Source: Myroides sp. WP-1 (GTDB taxonomy: Bacteria; Bacteroidota; Bacteroidia; Flavobacteriales; Flavobacteriaceae). Taken from it: a DNA stretch of 64,000 nt. Below the pieces are notes generated by a model. It had not been told where the DNA came from. It saw nothing but the letters and a program-made list of their open reading frames with translations, and did not search any database. The position numbers were made by a program, and so were the translations under genes. This document shows, one piece after another, positions 35,129-44,090 of the stretch. The stretch spans positions 1 through 64,000 of the forward strand of contig NZ_JACHTC010000011.1 in NCBI RefSeq assembly GCF_014145635.1. Reading direction: 5' to 3'. Numbering within the stretch: position 1 is the stretch's first letter; every line of letters starts with the position of its first letter.

Positions 35129-36100
35129 TTAGGCTAAGGATTCTTTTTTCTTAAAAATGAGTCGACTATTCATTAAAAAGATCGCGCTCAAGATGAGGAG
35201 AATTCCCACCCATTGAATTAGGACAACTTGTTCTTGTAAAACCATAAAGGCAACAGTAACAGACACAGGTAATTCAATTGAAGCGACAATACTTCCTAGT
35301 CCCACTCCTGTATGAGGGAATCCCATATTTAAGAAGATAGGAGGAAGGATGGTTCCAAAAAGGGCCAATAGCAATCCCCAAGAGTAGAAAATACTCCAAT
35401 CGAAATCGCGAATACCCGCTGTATTGTCTGTAAATAGCTGATAAAAAGACAGCATAGTGTCAGAGTTGTTAGGGCCTATTTGTGTAATGAAACAAAAAAT
35501 AAGCACAATGGTCGTTGCACCACAAAGCATGAATAAACTTCGTTTAGGAGCAGCGAGGTGATTGGCTACTACATTAGAGGCAAACATGGTTGTTGCAAAA
35601 GAACAAGAAGCAAGAAAACCGAAGATTACCCCTCTGTAATCTAGTTCAATTTCATTGGCTAATACATTAGTTGCTAATACGGTTCCGAATAAGATTAGGG
35701 CAACAGCGATGATTTTAAGTAGGCTTGGAAATTGTTTGGTTACTACACTTTCAATAACTACGCCAATCCACACCGATTGCATCAATAATACAACCGCAAT
35801 AGAAGCGTCAATATAACTCACCGCCATATAGTATAACACAGAAGTGAATCCCATAGAAGTACCCGCTAAAACGAGGTTGCGGATGTCTTTCTTTGATGCT
35901 GTTAATTCATTGGGTTGTTTTTTGCGAATCAGGTTGATGATAAACATACCGATTAACCCTAGTAATACTTGAGATAGGGTTACTTCGGCAGTCGTATAAC
36001 CGTGAGAATACGCCAATTTTACAAAAGAAGCCAACATTCCAAAGCTAGATGCTCCAATAGCTACTAAAAATACGCCCTTTACCAAATTTTGTTCTTTCAT
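35129..36100 (-). CDS. EamA/DMT family transporter
   Basis: 323 residues with about ten hydrophobic segments and two internally similar halves. Each half has an EamA-type core, e.g. FTSVLYYMAVSYIDASIAVVLL and GVGLGSIVASIELPVS. It is an inner-membrane metabolite or drug exporter; the substrate is unknown. Flanked by terminators, so monocistronic. Confidence 0.9.
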   Translation of the reverse strand: MKEQNLVKGVFLVAIGASSFGMLASFVKLAYSHGYTTAEVTLSQVLLGLIGMFIINLIRKKQPNELTASKKDIRNLVLAGTSMGFTSVLYYMAVSYIDASIAVVLLMQSVWIGVVIESVVTKQFPSLLKIIAVALILFGTVLATNVLANEIELDYRGVIFGFLASCSFATTMFASNVVANHLAAPKRSLFMLCGATTIVLIFCFITQIGPNNSDTMLSFYQLFTDNTAGIRDFDWSIFYSWGLLLALFGTILPPIFLNMGFPHTGVGLGSIVASIELPVSVTVAFMVLQEQVVLIQWVGILLILSAIFLMNSRLIFKKKESLA

Positions 36101-36180
36101 TGCTCTATTTTTAACGGCGCAAAGGTAGGTATTATTTTTTTGGAGGTCTAGGACAAATGTCTACCTCATAAGAAAAGAAA

Positions 36181-36211
36181 AAGGTTCATATCCAAATCGG
36201 ATATGAACCTT
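36181..36211 (-). terminator. Terminator of htpG
   Basis: AAGGTTCATATCC / GGATATGAACCTT, a 13-bp stem with loop AAATC, with A-rich sequence on the left. Confidence 0.8.
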
Positions 36212-36231
36212 CATATAAGAAAAACGATGTA

Positions 36232-38085
36232 TTATAATTTTTCAAAATTTCGCTTCACGAAAGCAGTTAATTCTTCGCCTTTCAATAATCCTTGCGATAA
36301 TTTCGCTAAATCTAAGGCTTGACTGAAAGCAGATGTACGTTCTGCTTCATTGGTATTGTTTAAGATTTTAGAAGCAAATTCCGAGTTGGTATTCACTACT
36401 AAATTGTACATCTCTGGGAAATTACCCATACCAAACATTCCACCACCACCTGATTGACTCATCTCTTTCATACGACGCATGAACTCTGGTTGTGTTAAAA
36501 TTAAAGGAGCGTCTTGGCTATCCATTGATTCTAGCTTTACCGTGTATTTTTCTTTCGGTACCACTTGCTCAATAAATGATTGCAATGTAGTTTGTTCTTC
36601 TTCTGATAATTTAGAAATTGAGTTTTCCTCTTTCTTAATCAAGTTATTGATGTGATCTGAATCCACACGAGCAAAGGTCATTTTTTCATTCTCACTCTCT
36701 AATTTTTGAATCAAGTGTGACACAATTGGAGAATCAAGAACAATTACTTGGTATCCTTTTTCTTTTGCAGCACTGATATAGCTGTGTTGCGCATCTTTGT
36801 TTGATGTATATAAAACAACAAGGTTACCATCTTTGTCTGTTTGTAGATCCTTTGTTGCTTCTTTTAATTCTTCTATTGTATAATAGGTATTGTCTGTTGT
36901 TGGATATAGCATAAAAGCACCTGCTTTTTCAGCAAATTTCTCCTCAGATAACATACCGTATTCCAACACTACTTTAATATCGTTCCACTTGCTTTCAAAA
37001 TCAGCTCTATTCTCGTTGAATAGGGATTTTAATTTATCCGCTACTTTACGCGTGATGTAGTTGGATATTTTTTTTACGTTACCATCCGCTTGTAAGTAAG
37101 AACGAGACACGTTTAACGGAATATCTGGTGAGTCAATCACCCCTTTTAACATCGTTAAGAAGTCAGGAACAATTCCTTCCACGTTATCCGTTACAAATAC
37201 TTGATTTTGGTACAATTGAATTTTGTCCTTTTGCATTTGCATATCTGCGCTCAATTTAGGGAAATACAAGATTCCCGTTAAATTAAACGGATAGTCTACA
37301 TTCAGGTGAATATGGAATAAAGGCTCTTCGAACTGCATCGGATATAACTCACGGTAGAAGTTTTTGTAATCTTCATCTGTTAAGTCCGCAGGTTGTTTAG
37401 TCCAAGCAGGATTAGGGTTGTTGATGATGGTATCTACTTCTACTTTGTCATCACCTTCACCTTCTTCATGTGTTCCAAATTTGATGGGTACTGGCATGAA
37501 TTTATTGTATTTCGTTAGAAGCTCACGGATTTTGTACTCTTCTAAGAAATCAAGCGAATCCTCTGCAATATGCAAAATGATTTCCGTACCTCTATCTTGT
37601 TTGTCTGCCTCTTCTAAAGTGTATTCCGGACTTCCATCACATGTCCAATGTGCAGCTGGTGCATCTTTGAAAGATTTGGTGATAATCTCCACTTTGTCTG
37701 CTACCATAAAGGCAGAATAGAATCCTAAACCAAAGTGTCCAATAATCCCTGTGTCTTTCGCACTGTCTTTGTATTTTTCTAAAAACTCTTCTGCTCCAGA
37801 GAAAGCCACTTGGTTGATGTATTTTTCAACCTCTTCTTTAGTCATCCCCAATCCTTGGTCAATGATGTGCAGTTTTTTGTTGTCTTTGTCAATTTTAACT
37901 TCAATAATAGGATGGCCATATTCTACATTAGCTTCTCCTATACTTGTTAGGTGTTTTAGTTTTAATGTAGCATCAGTTGCATTCGAAACTAACTCTCTTA
38001 AGAATATCTCGTGATCACTATATAAAAACTTTTTAATCAGAGGAAAGATATTCTCTACAGTAACATTAATTTTTCCAGATGTCAT
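36232..38085 (-). CDS. htpG: Chaperone HtpG (Hsp90)
   Basis: 617 residues, typical for bacterial Hsp90. The N-terminal ATPase domain has FLRELVSNATDAT, DQGLGMTKEE and GHFGLGFYSAFMVADKV; the middle domain has GILYFPKL and LNVSRSYLQ. It is an ATP-dependent cytoplasmic chaperone dimer. ATG at 38085 begins MTSGKINVTVENIF; a longer frame to 38169 adds 28 non-homologous residues and was rejected. Monocistronic. Confidence 0.96.
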   Translation of the reverse strand: MTSGKINVTVENIFPLIKKFLYSDHEIFLRELVSNATDATLKLKHLTSIGEANVEYGHPIIEVKIDKDNKKLHIIDQGLGMTKEEVEKYINQVAFSGAEEFLEKYKDSAKDTGIIGHFGLGFYSAFMVADKVEIITKSFKDAPAAHWTCDGSPEYTLEEADKQDRGTEIILHIAEDSLDFLEEYKIRELLTKYNKFMPVPIKFGTHEEGEGDDKVEVDTIINNPNPAWTKQPADLTDEDYKNFYRELYPMQFEEPLFHIHLNVDYPFNLTGILYFPKLSADMQMQKDKIQLYQNQVFVTDNVEGIVPDFLTMLKGVIDSPDIPLNVSRSYLQADGNVKKISNYITRKVADKLKSLFNENRADFESKWNDIKVVLEYGMLSEEKFAEKAGAFMLYPTTDNTYYTIEELKEATKDLQTDKDGNLVVLYTSNKDAQHSYISAAKEKGYQVIVLDSPIVSHLIQKLESENEKMTFARVDSDHINNLIKKEENSISKLSEEEQTTLQSFIEQVVPKEKYTVKLESMDSQDAPLILTQPEFMRRMKEMSQSGGGGMFGMGNFPEMYNLVVNTNSEFASKILNNTNEAERTSAFSQALDLAKLSQGLLKGEELTAFVKRNFEKL

Positions 38086-38256
38086 ATTTATTATGGTATT
38101 ATTATTTTTAATATTTTTATATAGAATATGAATAGGCAAAAAAGATACCAACCCAAAAGCAGATGTCAATTTGTCATTAGAAAGCTTTTTTTTTAGGGGC
38201 TAAAATCTAATTATACCTAGAAAGTTTGTATTATTGTATAAAATAGAGAAAATATT

Positions 38257-38715
38257 ATGAAAAAGTTATTTTTATTAAGTTTTATAGGTTTAGCATTAGT
38301 TTCTTGTAAGCCGACAATGGATAAGCAGTCGCAATACGGAATCAAAGGAGATTGGACATTAACCAATGTGTCTCATATCGGAGGGGAGTTTGTAAAAGTT
38401 ACTTCTTTTAATATTGCTGATGCTCATTGTTTTAAAGGAAGTCAGTGGAAATTTGTTTCAAACAATAATACTGGCGTCGTTAGTTTACAGGGCGGAAACT
38501 CATGCCCTATGTTTGAGAGTAATTTTAAGTGGTTTGTAAATCCGAATGGCGAATTTGAATTTAAGTTCATCGATGCGGGATTAAAAGCTAAAAATGTTAC
38601 TACAGGATATAAGATGAAAGTTAAAAATCAAACCGCTTCGAGTTTTGATTTGATCGATAACTTTTATGTAGATGGACAAGGATATGATGTGACATATCAC
38701 TTTGTAAAAAATTAA
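38257..38715 (+). CDS. Lipocalin-like lipoprotein
   Basis: 152 residues. Lipobox ALVSC at Cys17. The mature domain begins GIKGDWTLTNVSH and contains the lipocalin-like pattern HCFKGSQWKFVSNNNTG..; there are two further cysteines in the domain. It probably binds a small hydrophobic ligand or stabilises the envelope; unknown. The OmpA-family lipoprotein gene follows after 22 bases, so the two are co-transcribed. Confidence 0.85.
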   Translation: MKKLFLLSFIGLALVSCKPTMDKQSQYGIKGDWTLTNVSHIGGEFVKVTSFNIADAHCFKGSQWKFVSNNNTGVVSLQGGNSCPMFESNFKWFVNPNGEFEFKFIDAGLKAKNVTTGYKMKVKNQTASSFDLIDNFYVDGQGYDVTYHFVKN

Positions 38716-38737
38716 GAAACAACAAGAAGGTAATATT

Positions 38738-39436
38738 ATGAAAAAAACAACAACTACCCTATTAGCAGGAGCTTTGCTTGTAGGGTCTTTATCGCTGACA
38801 AGCTGTGAATCTGTCAAAAATGCGAATAATACGCAAAAAGGAGCGACAATTGGCGCTGTTGGAGGAGCAATTATCGGAGGAGTATTAGGAAATAATATAA
38901 AAGGCGGTAATAGTGCTTTAGGAGCTGTATTAGGTGGTGTTATTGGTGGAGCTGCAGGTGGTGTTATTGGAAACAATATGGATAAACAAGCTCGTCAAAT
39001 AGAACAAACTGTTCCAGGGGCTCAAGTTGAGCGCGTAGGAGAGGGAATCAAATTGACGTTAGGAGAAAGCTCAGTTAACTTTAATTTGAATCAAGCTACT
39101 TTGACAGATAAAGCAAAACAAAACTTAGATAAACTAATCGTTGTCTTCAAAGAAAATCCAAATACAAACATTAGTATTTTTGGTTATACGGACAACACAG
39201 GTAGAGAAGAGTACAATTTAAAATTATCACGTCAACGCGCGAATGCTGTAAAAACGTATTTGATGCAAAACGGTGTTTCTAACAAGCGCTTAGCTACGGA
39301 GGGAATGGGAATTGCTGACCCTGTTGCTAGTAATGATACAGAAGCAGGAAGAGCTAAAAACCGTCGCGTAGAATTTGCTATTAAAGCAAACGAACAAATG
39401 ATTATCGATGCTCAAAACGAAGCAGCTACGATGTAA
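38738..39436 (+). CDS. OmpA-family lipoprotein with glycine zipper
   Basis: 232 residues. Lipobox LTSC near residue 23. A glycine-zipper segment follows (about 34-80, repeated GGxxGGxxG), then an OmpA C-like peptidoglycan-binding domain (about 105-215) with FGYTDNTGREEYNLKLSRQRA and NRRVEF. It anchors the outer membrane to peptidoglycan. Second gene of a pair with the lipocalin lipoprotein; a terminator follows at once. Confidence 0.93.
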   Translation: MKKTTTTLLAGALLVGSLSLTSCESVKNANNTQKGATIGAVGGAIIGGVLGNNIKGGNSALGAVLGGVIGGAAGGVIGNNMDKQARQIEQTVPGAQVERVGEGIKLTLGESSVNFNLNQATLTDKAKQNLDKLIVVFKENPNTNISIFGYTDNTGREEYNLKLSRQRANAVKTYLMQNGVSNKRLATEGMGIADPVASNDTEAGRAKNRRVEFAIKANEQMIIDAQNEAATM

Positions 39437-39451
39437 TCACATTTAAAATAT

Positions 39452-39480
39452 AAAAGGGAGCCATTTGGCTCCCTTTTTTT
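39452..39480. terminator. Bidirectional terminator
   Basis: AAAAGGGAGCC / GGCTCCCTTTT with an ATTT loop and a T-run that reaches the stop of the convergent PspC gene. Confidence 0.85.
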
Positions 39481-40924
39481 AGTTGCAGTCTGTGCAGTGT
39501 AAGTTGAAATCGTCTCTCATTTCATACCAGTGTGTTCCCGGTTTTATACTAGATTGAAGCTGTAAAAACAAGAATGGTTTTAGCTTATCGTCAATCAAAA
39601 CCTTTTTTCCTATTGGCAGATATATCGTAAAAAAAGGATCGAGTTTTAATTGTTCCTCTGTAATTTGAACGATGTATTGAGTATCGTTTTCCTCCGTCTG
39701 AAAAACAGCTAAGTGTTCAGCTCCTGTATTGCCAAATTTCCCATAGGCATTGTCTTGGTAAGAAGGCACAATTTCGATTTTATTGACATAATCATCTGTC
39801 GATTGTATCGTATCCGCTAGTTGTAATACTAAATCTTTACTGGTCGTAAATAAAGTATAATCATCTGGTGTTTGTTGTGTTGAGTCGTCAGATGAATACG
39901 TGATGGTATAGCCATATCCTTTGCTCGTTTTAGTAAACCCTCCAGTTTCTCCATTGGTAATCATAATCGGAAAAACAATCAAACTTCCAATCCACAAAAC
40001 GAAAATGGTGATAGCCGTAATCCAAATGTATTTCATGTTGGTGTAGAGTAGCTTTAACCCCAATAACAACATGACAATAAAAGGTAAGAACGTAATTAAA
40101 CTAATACAAGTATGCAAAATCCAACGAGGAATATTAGGATCAATAATATCAGCTGGAAGATCAAGTTCTCTCATGACAACACTTGTGTTGACAATGATCA
40201 TCAGGTTGACAAAAAAACTGACAAGCATACCTACCACAGCTACTACAATAAAACCAATTCCCAAAATATAACGAATAACCTTAGTTCCTTGGTTTGTTGC
40301 TCTTTGCGTTTGATGCTTGAACTTTTCGTAATCGATATTGTTGATTTTAGTTGTCGTATAATCAACCCCTTCTTTAATTTTGCGTTCTATCGTTTCAATA
40401 TTGACAGGTTCTCCCATCATATCCAACTTTTCACTCGCTGTCTTGGCACTGGGAATGATAATCCACAAAACAAAGTATAGTAAGATTCCCGTTCCGTAGA
40501 AGAAAACCAAAAAGATAAAGATTAAGCGAACCCAAATCGTATCGATTTTGAAATAATGAGCTAATCCTGCTAAAACCCCACCTAGAATGCGATTGTCTGT
40601 ATCTCGAAATAACTTCTTTTCGCGATAATACGCCTTTTCACTCTGTTGATAGGTCGTATCATCATCGATTGAATAATCTTCAGGTCGCCCCATGATTTGG
40701 ATAACTTCATCTACATCTTCAGAAGTAATAACCTGTTTCGTCGTTGTGATTTTAGAATTAAAAATCTCTGCAATGCGCAATTCAATATCCTGAATCACTT
40801 CATCTTGTTCTTCAATCGCGATAGATCGACGAACTGCTTTGATATATTGCTCTAATCGCTGGAAGGCTTGCTCTTCAATGTGAAAAACTAAACCACCTAT
40901 ATTTATTGTTAATGTTCTATTCAT
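39479..40924 (-). CDS. PspC-domain membrane protein
   Basis: 481 residues. Residues 1-100 are soluble and helical, with a regulator-like segment (EDVDEVIQIMGRPEDY). A PspC domain (about 105-165) with RILGGVLAGLAHYFKID and one helix follows, then several further helices (about 215-330) and an extracytoplasmic C-terminal domain ending in LHCTDCN. The start overlaps the PadR gene by 8 bases, so translation is coupled. Probably an envelope-stress sensor or effector controlled by PadR (inference from the common PadR-PspC pairing). Confidence 0.88.
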   Translation of the reverse strand: MNRTLTINIGGLVFHIEEQAFQRLEQYIKAVRRSIAIEEQDEVIQDIELRIAEIFNSKITTTKQVITSEDVDEVIQIMGRPEDYSIDDDTTYQQSEKAYYREKKLFRDTDNRILGGVLAGLAHYFKIDTIWVRLIFIFLVFFYGTGILLYFVLWIIIPSAKTASEKLDMMGEPVNIETIERKIKEGVDYTTTKINNIDYEKFKHQTQRATNQGTKVIRYILGIGFIVVAVVGMLVSFFVNLMIIVNTSVVMRELDLPADIIDPNIPRWILHTCISLITFLPFIVMLLLGLKLLYTNMKYIWITAITIFVLWIGSLIVFPIMITNGETGGFTKTSKGYGYTITYSSDDSTQQTPDDYTLFTTSKDLVLQLADTIQSTDDYVNKIEIVPSYQDNAYGKFGNTGAEHLAVFQTEENDTQYIVQITEEQLKLDPFFTIYLPIGKKVLIDDKLKPFLFLQLQSSIKPGTHWYEMRDDFNLHCTDCN

Positions 40925-41258
40925 TTTCTTGTGTTTTTGTGGTTATTTCTTGAACAGCATGGGATAGTTCTTCCCAAGTTTCTGCCAATTCAGTCAAAAA
41001 AGCTTCACCTTTTTCCGTTAGTTTGTAATATTTTCTTGGAGGACCTGCATTGGATTCCTCCCATCTGTAGGTTAACAAATCTCCATTTTTAAGTCTTGTT
41101 AGCAAAGGATATACTGTGCCCTCTACCACTAAAAGCTTTACTTTTTTAAGTTCCTCTAATATTTCAGAGGTATAATAATCGCGCTCTTTTAGAATGGAAA
41201 GAATACAGAACTCTAAGATACCTTTGCGCATTTGCGCTTTTGTATTTTCACTATTCAT
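40917..41258 (-). CDS. PadR family transcriptional regulator
   Basis: 113 residues. Winged helix: FCILSILKERDYYTSEILEELKK, then VVEGTVYPLLTRLKNGDLLTYRW with the basic wing and PRKYYKLTEKG, the hallmark of PadR. A repressor that probably controls its own operon with the PspC gene, which it overlaps by 8 bases. Upstream, TATCTTTG at 41281-41288 (minus) is the likely -7. Confidence 0.93.
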   Translation of the reverse strand: MNSENTKAQMRKGILEFCILSILKERDYYTSEILEELKKVKLLVVEGTVYPLLTRLKNGDLLTYRWEESNAGPPRKYYKLTEKGEAFLTELAETWEELSHAVQEITTKTQENE

Positions 41259-41280
41259 AGGTTCAATGATTTATCTTATG

Positions 41281-41318
41281 CAAAGATATAGCTAAAAGCA
41301 TGTACTATGTATTGCAAA
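41281..41318 (-). promoter_or_regulatory. Promoter of the padR-pspC operon
   Basis: The minus strand reads TATCTTTG, an exact -7 element, 22 bases upstream of the PadR ATG. TTTG at 41315-41318 is a possible -33 but at a rather long distance (26 bases). AGTAC occurs twice in this stretch and may be part of an autoregulatory operator; weak. Confidence 0.5.
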
Positions 41319-41490
41319 GTACTTATAATTAACTTAGATTTAACGTTTTTATATTTGCTATAGTAAGAGTGTTGTAAGTGTAAGTTGTTTATTTATAAGG
41401 GGTTTGTTTGTTTTTTTGAAATAATGACGCTTTGTCAATAAGAAAGTAAAAGAATAAAAGAGGAGGGAATCCAGGAGGGGGATATTTTAA

Positions 41491-41519
41491 TTTTGAGGGT
41501 TTTCAATAGTATATTTTTG
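41491..41519 (+). promoter_or_regulatory. Promoter of the DUF4442 gene
   Basis: TATTTTTG at 41512-41519 is an exact -7; TTTTG ending at 41495 lies 16 bases upstream. The ATG follows at 41550. Confidence 0.6.
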
Positions 41520-41549
41520 TATATTTAGGCTAAAATAAAATAGAATATC

Positions 41550-42011
41550 ATGGAATTTTCAGTTTCATCAATCAATAAGTTTTTATTCTTTAAGTTGCCA
41601 TCAGCCTATTGGACGGGTGTGCGACTAAAAGAGATTTCCGATACACAGGCTACGACAACTGTTCGACATAAATGGGTGAATCAAAACCCTTTTCGATCGA
41701 TGTATTTTGCTGTGCAAGCTATGGCCGCTGAATTGTCTACAGGTGCATTGGTCATGAAGAAGATAAACGAAAGTGGTCAACGTATTTCAATGCTTGTGGC
41801 TCAGAATAATTCGGTTTTTGTCAAAAAAGCAACGGGAAAGATTTCTTTTATTTGCACAGAGGGTCACCTGTTAGATGAGGCTATTAAAAAGGCAATTGAC
41901 ACACAGGAAGGGGTAACGATCTGGATGAAATCGGTAGGGATTGATGAAAAGGGAGATGAAGTGTCGACGTTTAATTTTGAATGGACATTAAAAGTGCGAA
42001 CAAAGAAATAA
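41550..42011 (+). CDS. DUF4442 hot-dog-fold protein, putative thioesterase
   Basis: 153 residues. Typical DUF4442 features: KLPSAYWTGVRLKEI at the start, then NQNPFRSMYFAVQAMAAELSTG on the long hot-dog helix. Members are PaaI-like thioesterase relatives; the substrate is unknown. Followed by the TIGR01777 gene after 15 bases, probably one transcript. Confidence 0.85.
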   Translation: MEFSVSSINKFLFFKLPSAYWTGVRLKEISDTQATTTVRHKWVNQNPFRSMYFAVQAMAAELSTGALVMKKINESGQRISMLVAQNNSVFVKKATGKISFICTEGHLLDEAIKKAIDTQEGVTIWMKSVGIDEKGDEVSTFNFEWTLKVRTKK

Positions 42012-42026
42012 AATAAAAGTTTAGGT

Positions 42027-42932
42027 ATGAGAGTTTTAGTTACAGGAGCAACAGGATTGGTGGGGAAGGAGTTATTGAAACAATTGCAAGCAAAAGGCAT
42101 TGAGGTTGCGTTCTTAACTACGACGAAAGATAAATTGGATCATCTGCCAGGGGGTAATGGGTATTATTGGAATCCGCAAAAGGGAGAGATTGATTCTAAT
42201 TGCCTTACAGGAGTAGAGATTATCATTCATTTGGCAGGTAGTTCTATAGACGGATCTTGGTCTACTGCAGGAAAACAGCTAATTATCAATAGTCGTGTAG
42301 AGGGGTCTCGTACACTTTATCAATTATTGAGTAAAGAAACTCATCAAGTAAAGCAAATTATTTGCGCTTCGGCTGTAGGTATTTACGATACGATAGAGGA
42401 GATGCAAACAGAAGATAAATACATACCGGCGACTAATTTTTTAGGAAAAGTAGTACAACAATGGGAAGGAGAAAACAGGAGTTTCGAAACTTTAGGAATA
42501 TCGGTTTCTATCTTGCGCATTGGTTTGGTTCTTGCTCGTCAGGGAGGTGCTTTACCTAAAATGGAACAAGTGGCGCGATTGTATCTGGCTTCTCCGCTTG
42601 GAACAGGACGTCAATACTATTCTTGGATTCATTTAAATGATTTGGTTCGACTTTTTCTGTTTGTATTAGATAATCGTTTAGCAGGTATTTTCAACGCTGT
42701 TTCGCCTGAACCCGAAACAAATAAAGCATTTACTCAAGCACTTTGTCGTGCTTTAAATCGAAAGATGATTTTACCAGCAGTCCCCACTTGGGTATTGAAA
42801 CTAGCTTTGGGTGAAAAGGCCATGCTAGTAACTAAAGGTCAACGAATTAGTTGTACTAAAATACTCGCTTTGGATTTTCATTTTCACTTTCCTACATTAA
42901 AGAAAGCTTTTGCTGAGTTGTATAAAGGATAG
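42027..42932 (+). CDS. TIGR01777 family epimerase (SDR)
   Basis: 301 residues. Rossmann start MRVLVTGATGLVGKELL with GxxGxxG, then IIHLAGSSI, ICASAVGIYD and the C-terminal DUF1731-like segment (LPAVPTWVLKLALGEKAML..). An extended SDR protein related to cell-division inhibitor SulA-like epimerases; the substrate is unknown. Second gene after DUF4442. No terminator hairpin follows directly; a repeat island does. Confidence 0.9.
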   Translation: MRVLVTGATGLVGKELLKQLQAKGIEVAFLTTTKDKLDHLPGGNGYYWNPQKGEIDSNCLTGVEIIIHLAGSSIDGSWSTAGKQLIINSRVEGSRTLYQLLSKETHQVKQIICASAVGIYDTIEEMQTEDKYIPATNFLGKVVQQWEGENRSFETLGISVSILRIGLVLARQGGALPKMEQVARLYLASPLGTGRQYYSWIHLNDLVRLFLFVLDNRLAGIFNAVSPEPETNKAFTQALCRALNRKMILPAVPTWVLKLALGEKAMLVTKGQRISCTKILALDFHFHFPTLKKAFAELYKG

Positions 42933-42970
42933 GTTTGTTTGTTGTTGCTCGTTTCTTTGTGAGGTTCGAC

Positions 42971-43026
42971 TCACCACCTCATCCTCTCATCACCTCACCA
43001 CCTCACCACCTCATCCTCTCATCCTC
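42971..43026. repeat. 8-base simple repeat array 1
   Basis: Units CACCTCAC, CACCTCAT and CCTCTCAT, pyrimidine-rich on the plus strand. It leads straight into the first 41-base unit. Confidence 0.8.
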
Positions 43027-43108
43027 TATCTCACCTATTTTATATTGGTTTTAGTGTTCGATGAATATATCTCACCTAGTTTATATTGGTTTTAGTGTTC
43101 GATGAATA
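43027..43108 (+). repeat. Two tandem copies of a 41-base dispersed unit
   Basis: Each copy runs from TATCTCACCTA through TTTATATTGGTTTTAGTG to TTCGATGAATA; copies start at 43027 and 43068 and differ at one base (CTATTT versus CTAGTT). A third copy follows directly at 43109. Confidence 0.9.
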
Positions 43109-43202
43109 TATCTCACCTAGTTTATATTTGTTTTGGTGTTCGATGAATCTACACTGCGTTTCGATTTTCACTGCGTTTCGATTTTCACTGCGTTTCGATT
43201 TC
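43109..43202 (+). repeat. 41-base unit plus three CTGCGTTTCGATTT units
   Basis: Third copy of the dispersed unit, here reading TTTGTTTTGGTGTTCGATG, then CTGCGTTTCGATTTTCA repeated three times with period 17. The same order of modules is seen at 49739. Confidence 0.9.
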
Positions 43203-43272
43203 ATCCTCTCATCCTCTCATCCTCTCATCCTCTCATCACCTCATCACCTCATCACCTCATCACCTCATCATC
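43203..43272. repeat. 8-base simple repeat array 2
   Basis: CATCCTCT repeated four times, then CATCACCT four times, then CATCATCT. The sharp change of unit suggests two slippage expansions. Confidence 0.85.
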
Positions 43273-43332
43273 TATCTCACCTATTTTATATTTGTTTTGG
43301 TGTTCGATGAATCTACACTACGTTTCGATTTC
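43273..43332 (+). repeat. Fourth copy of the dispersed unit with CTACGTTTCGATTT
   Basis: TATCTCACCTATTTTATATT.. to TTCGATGAATCTACACTACGTTTCGATT; nearly identical to the copy at 43109 except for one base in the CGTTTCG module. Confidence 0.9.
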
Positions 43333-43384
43333 ACCACCTCATCACCTCACCACCTCACCACCTCATCACCTCATCACCTCACCT
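43333..43384. repeat. 8-base simple repeat array 3
   Basis: CACCACCT and CATCACCT units, ending at the T-run near 43385. Confidence 0.8.
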
Positions 43385-43513
43385 TTTTCGTTTGTCGTTA
43401 AGCAATCGCTGTTAACTGTTATCAGATTCCTCAAAAATCTGCCATTATGACATAAATAAACAGTTGGCAAAGGATTTGATTAAAAGAAAGCAATAATAAA
43501 TTAGAGTATACGT

Positions 43514-44047
43514 ATGGAAAATAAAGATATAAACAAGGAAGAAGTGGATTTAAACACAGAGAGTACGCCAGAAACAGAAGCAACGACAGCGAATACGGAG
43601 TCGGTAGAAGATACGTTAAACGCAAAGATTGCAGAAGAGAAAGACAAGTATTTGCGCTTATTTGCTGAGTTTGAAAATTACAAACGCCGTACTTCAAAAG
43701 AGCGTTTAGAGTTATTTAAAACTGCAAACGAAGAAGTTTTATCGGCGATGCTTCCTATTTTGGACGATTTTGGTCGTGCTTTATCGGAGTTAGAAAAACA
43801 AGGAGAAAGTGATCATCTAACAGGTGTGCGTCTAATTTCAACCAAATTAGTAGATATTTTGGCAGCAAAAGGACTAGAAGAGGTTGTCATTCAAAATGGC
43901 GATGTCTTTAACGCGGATTTGTCTGAAGCAATCACGCAAATTCCTGCAGGAGATGATCTAAAAGGAAAAGTAGTTGATGTTGTTGAAAAGGGATATAAAC
44001 TAGGCGATAAGATTATTCGTTTTCCTAAAGTTGTTATTGGTCAATAA
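43514..44047 (+). CDS. grpE: Nucleotide exchange factor GrpE
   Basis: 177 residues. An acidic, Thr/Glu-rich N-terminus (1-40) precedes the long coiled coil (EKDKYLRLFAEFENYKRRTSKER) and the four-helix/beta-wing C-terminal domain ending GYKLGDKIIRFPKVVIG. It releases ADP from DnaK. dnaJ follows 43 bases later on the same strand; dnaK is not in the window. Confidence 0.95.
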   Translation: MENKDINKEEVDLNTESTPETEATTANTESVEDTLNAKIAEEKDKYLRLFAEFENYKRRTSKERLELFKTANEEVLSAMLPILDDFGRALSELEKQGESDHLTGVRLISTKLVDILAAKGLEEVVIQNGDVFNADLSEAITQIPAGDDLKGKVVDVVEKGYKLGDKIIRFPKVVIGQ

Positions 44048-44090
44048 ACTTGTGTTGCGATCAATTTATTAATAGAAACTCAGAATCCAA

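Larger units (their letters stand above)
42933..43513. other. Noncoding repeat island A
   Basis: 580 bases between the epimerase gene and grpE. It is made of 8-base simple-repeat arrays (CTCATCAC and variants) alternating with a 41-base unit and a CTGCGTTTCGATTTTCA unit. Open frames through it encode only Ser/His/Leu/Pro/Thr repeats and are artefacts. The last 100 bases before grpE are ordinary AT-rich sequence with no clear -7 element. Confidence 0.85.

Noticed and set aside
38581-38976. 131-codon Pro/Ala-rich frame antisense to the two lipoprotein genes
   Set aside because: It is the complement of the glycine-zipper region; no support of its own.
42971-43384. CRISPR array
   Set aside because: Repeats are adjacent with no unique spacers of constant size, and there are no cas genes in the window.
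42910-43450. Several short frames encoding Ser/His/Leu/Pro/Thr repeats
   Set aside because: Direct reading of 8-base simple repeats; no start context, no protein-like composition, overlapping in more than one frame.
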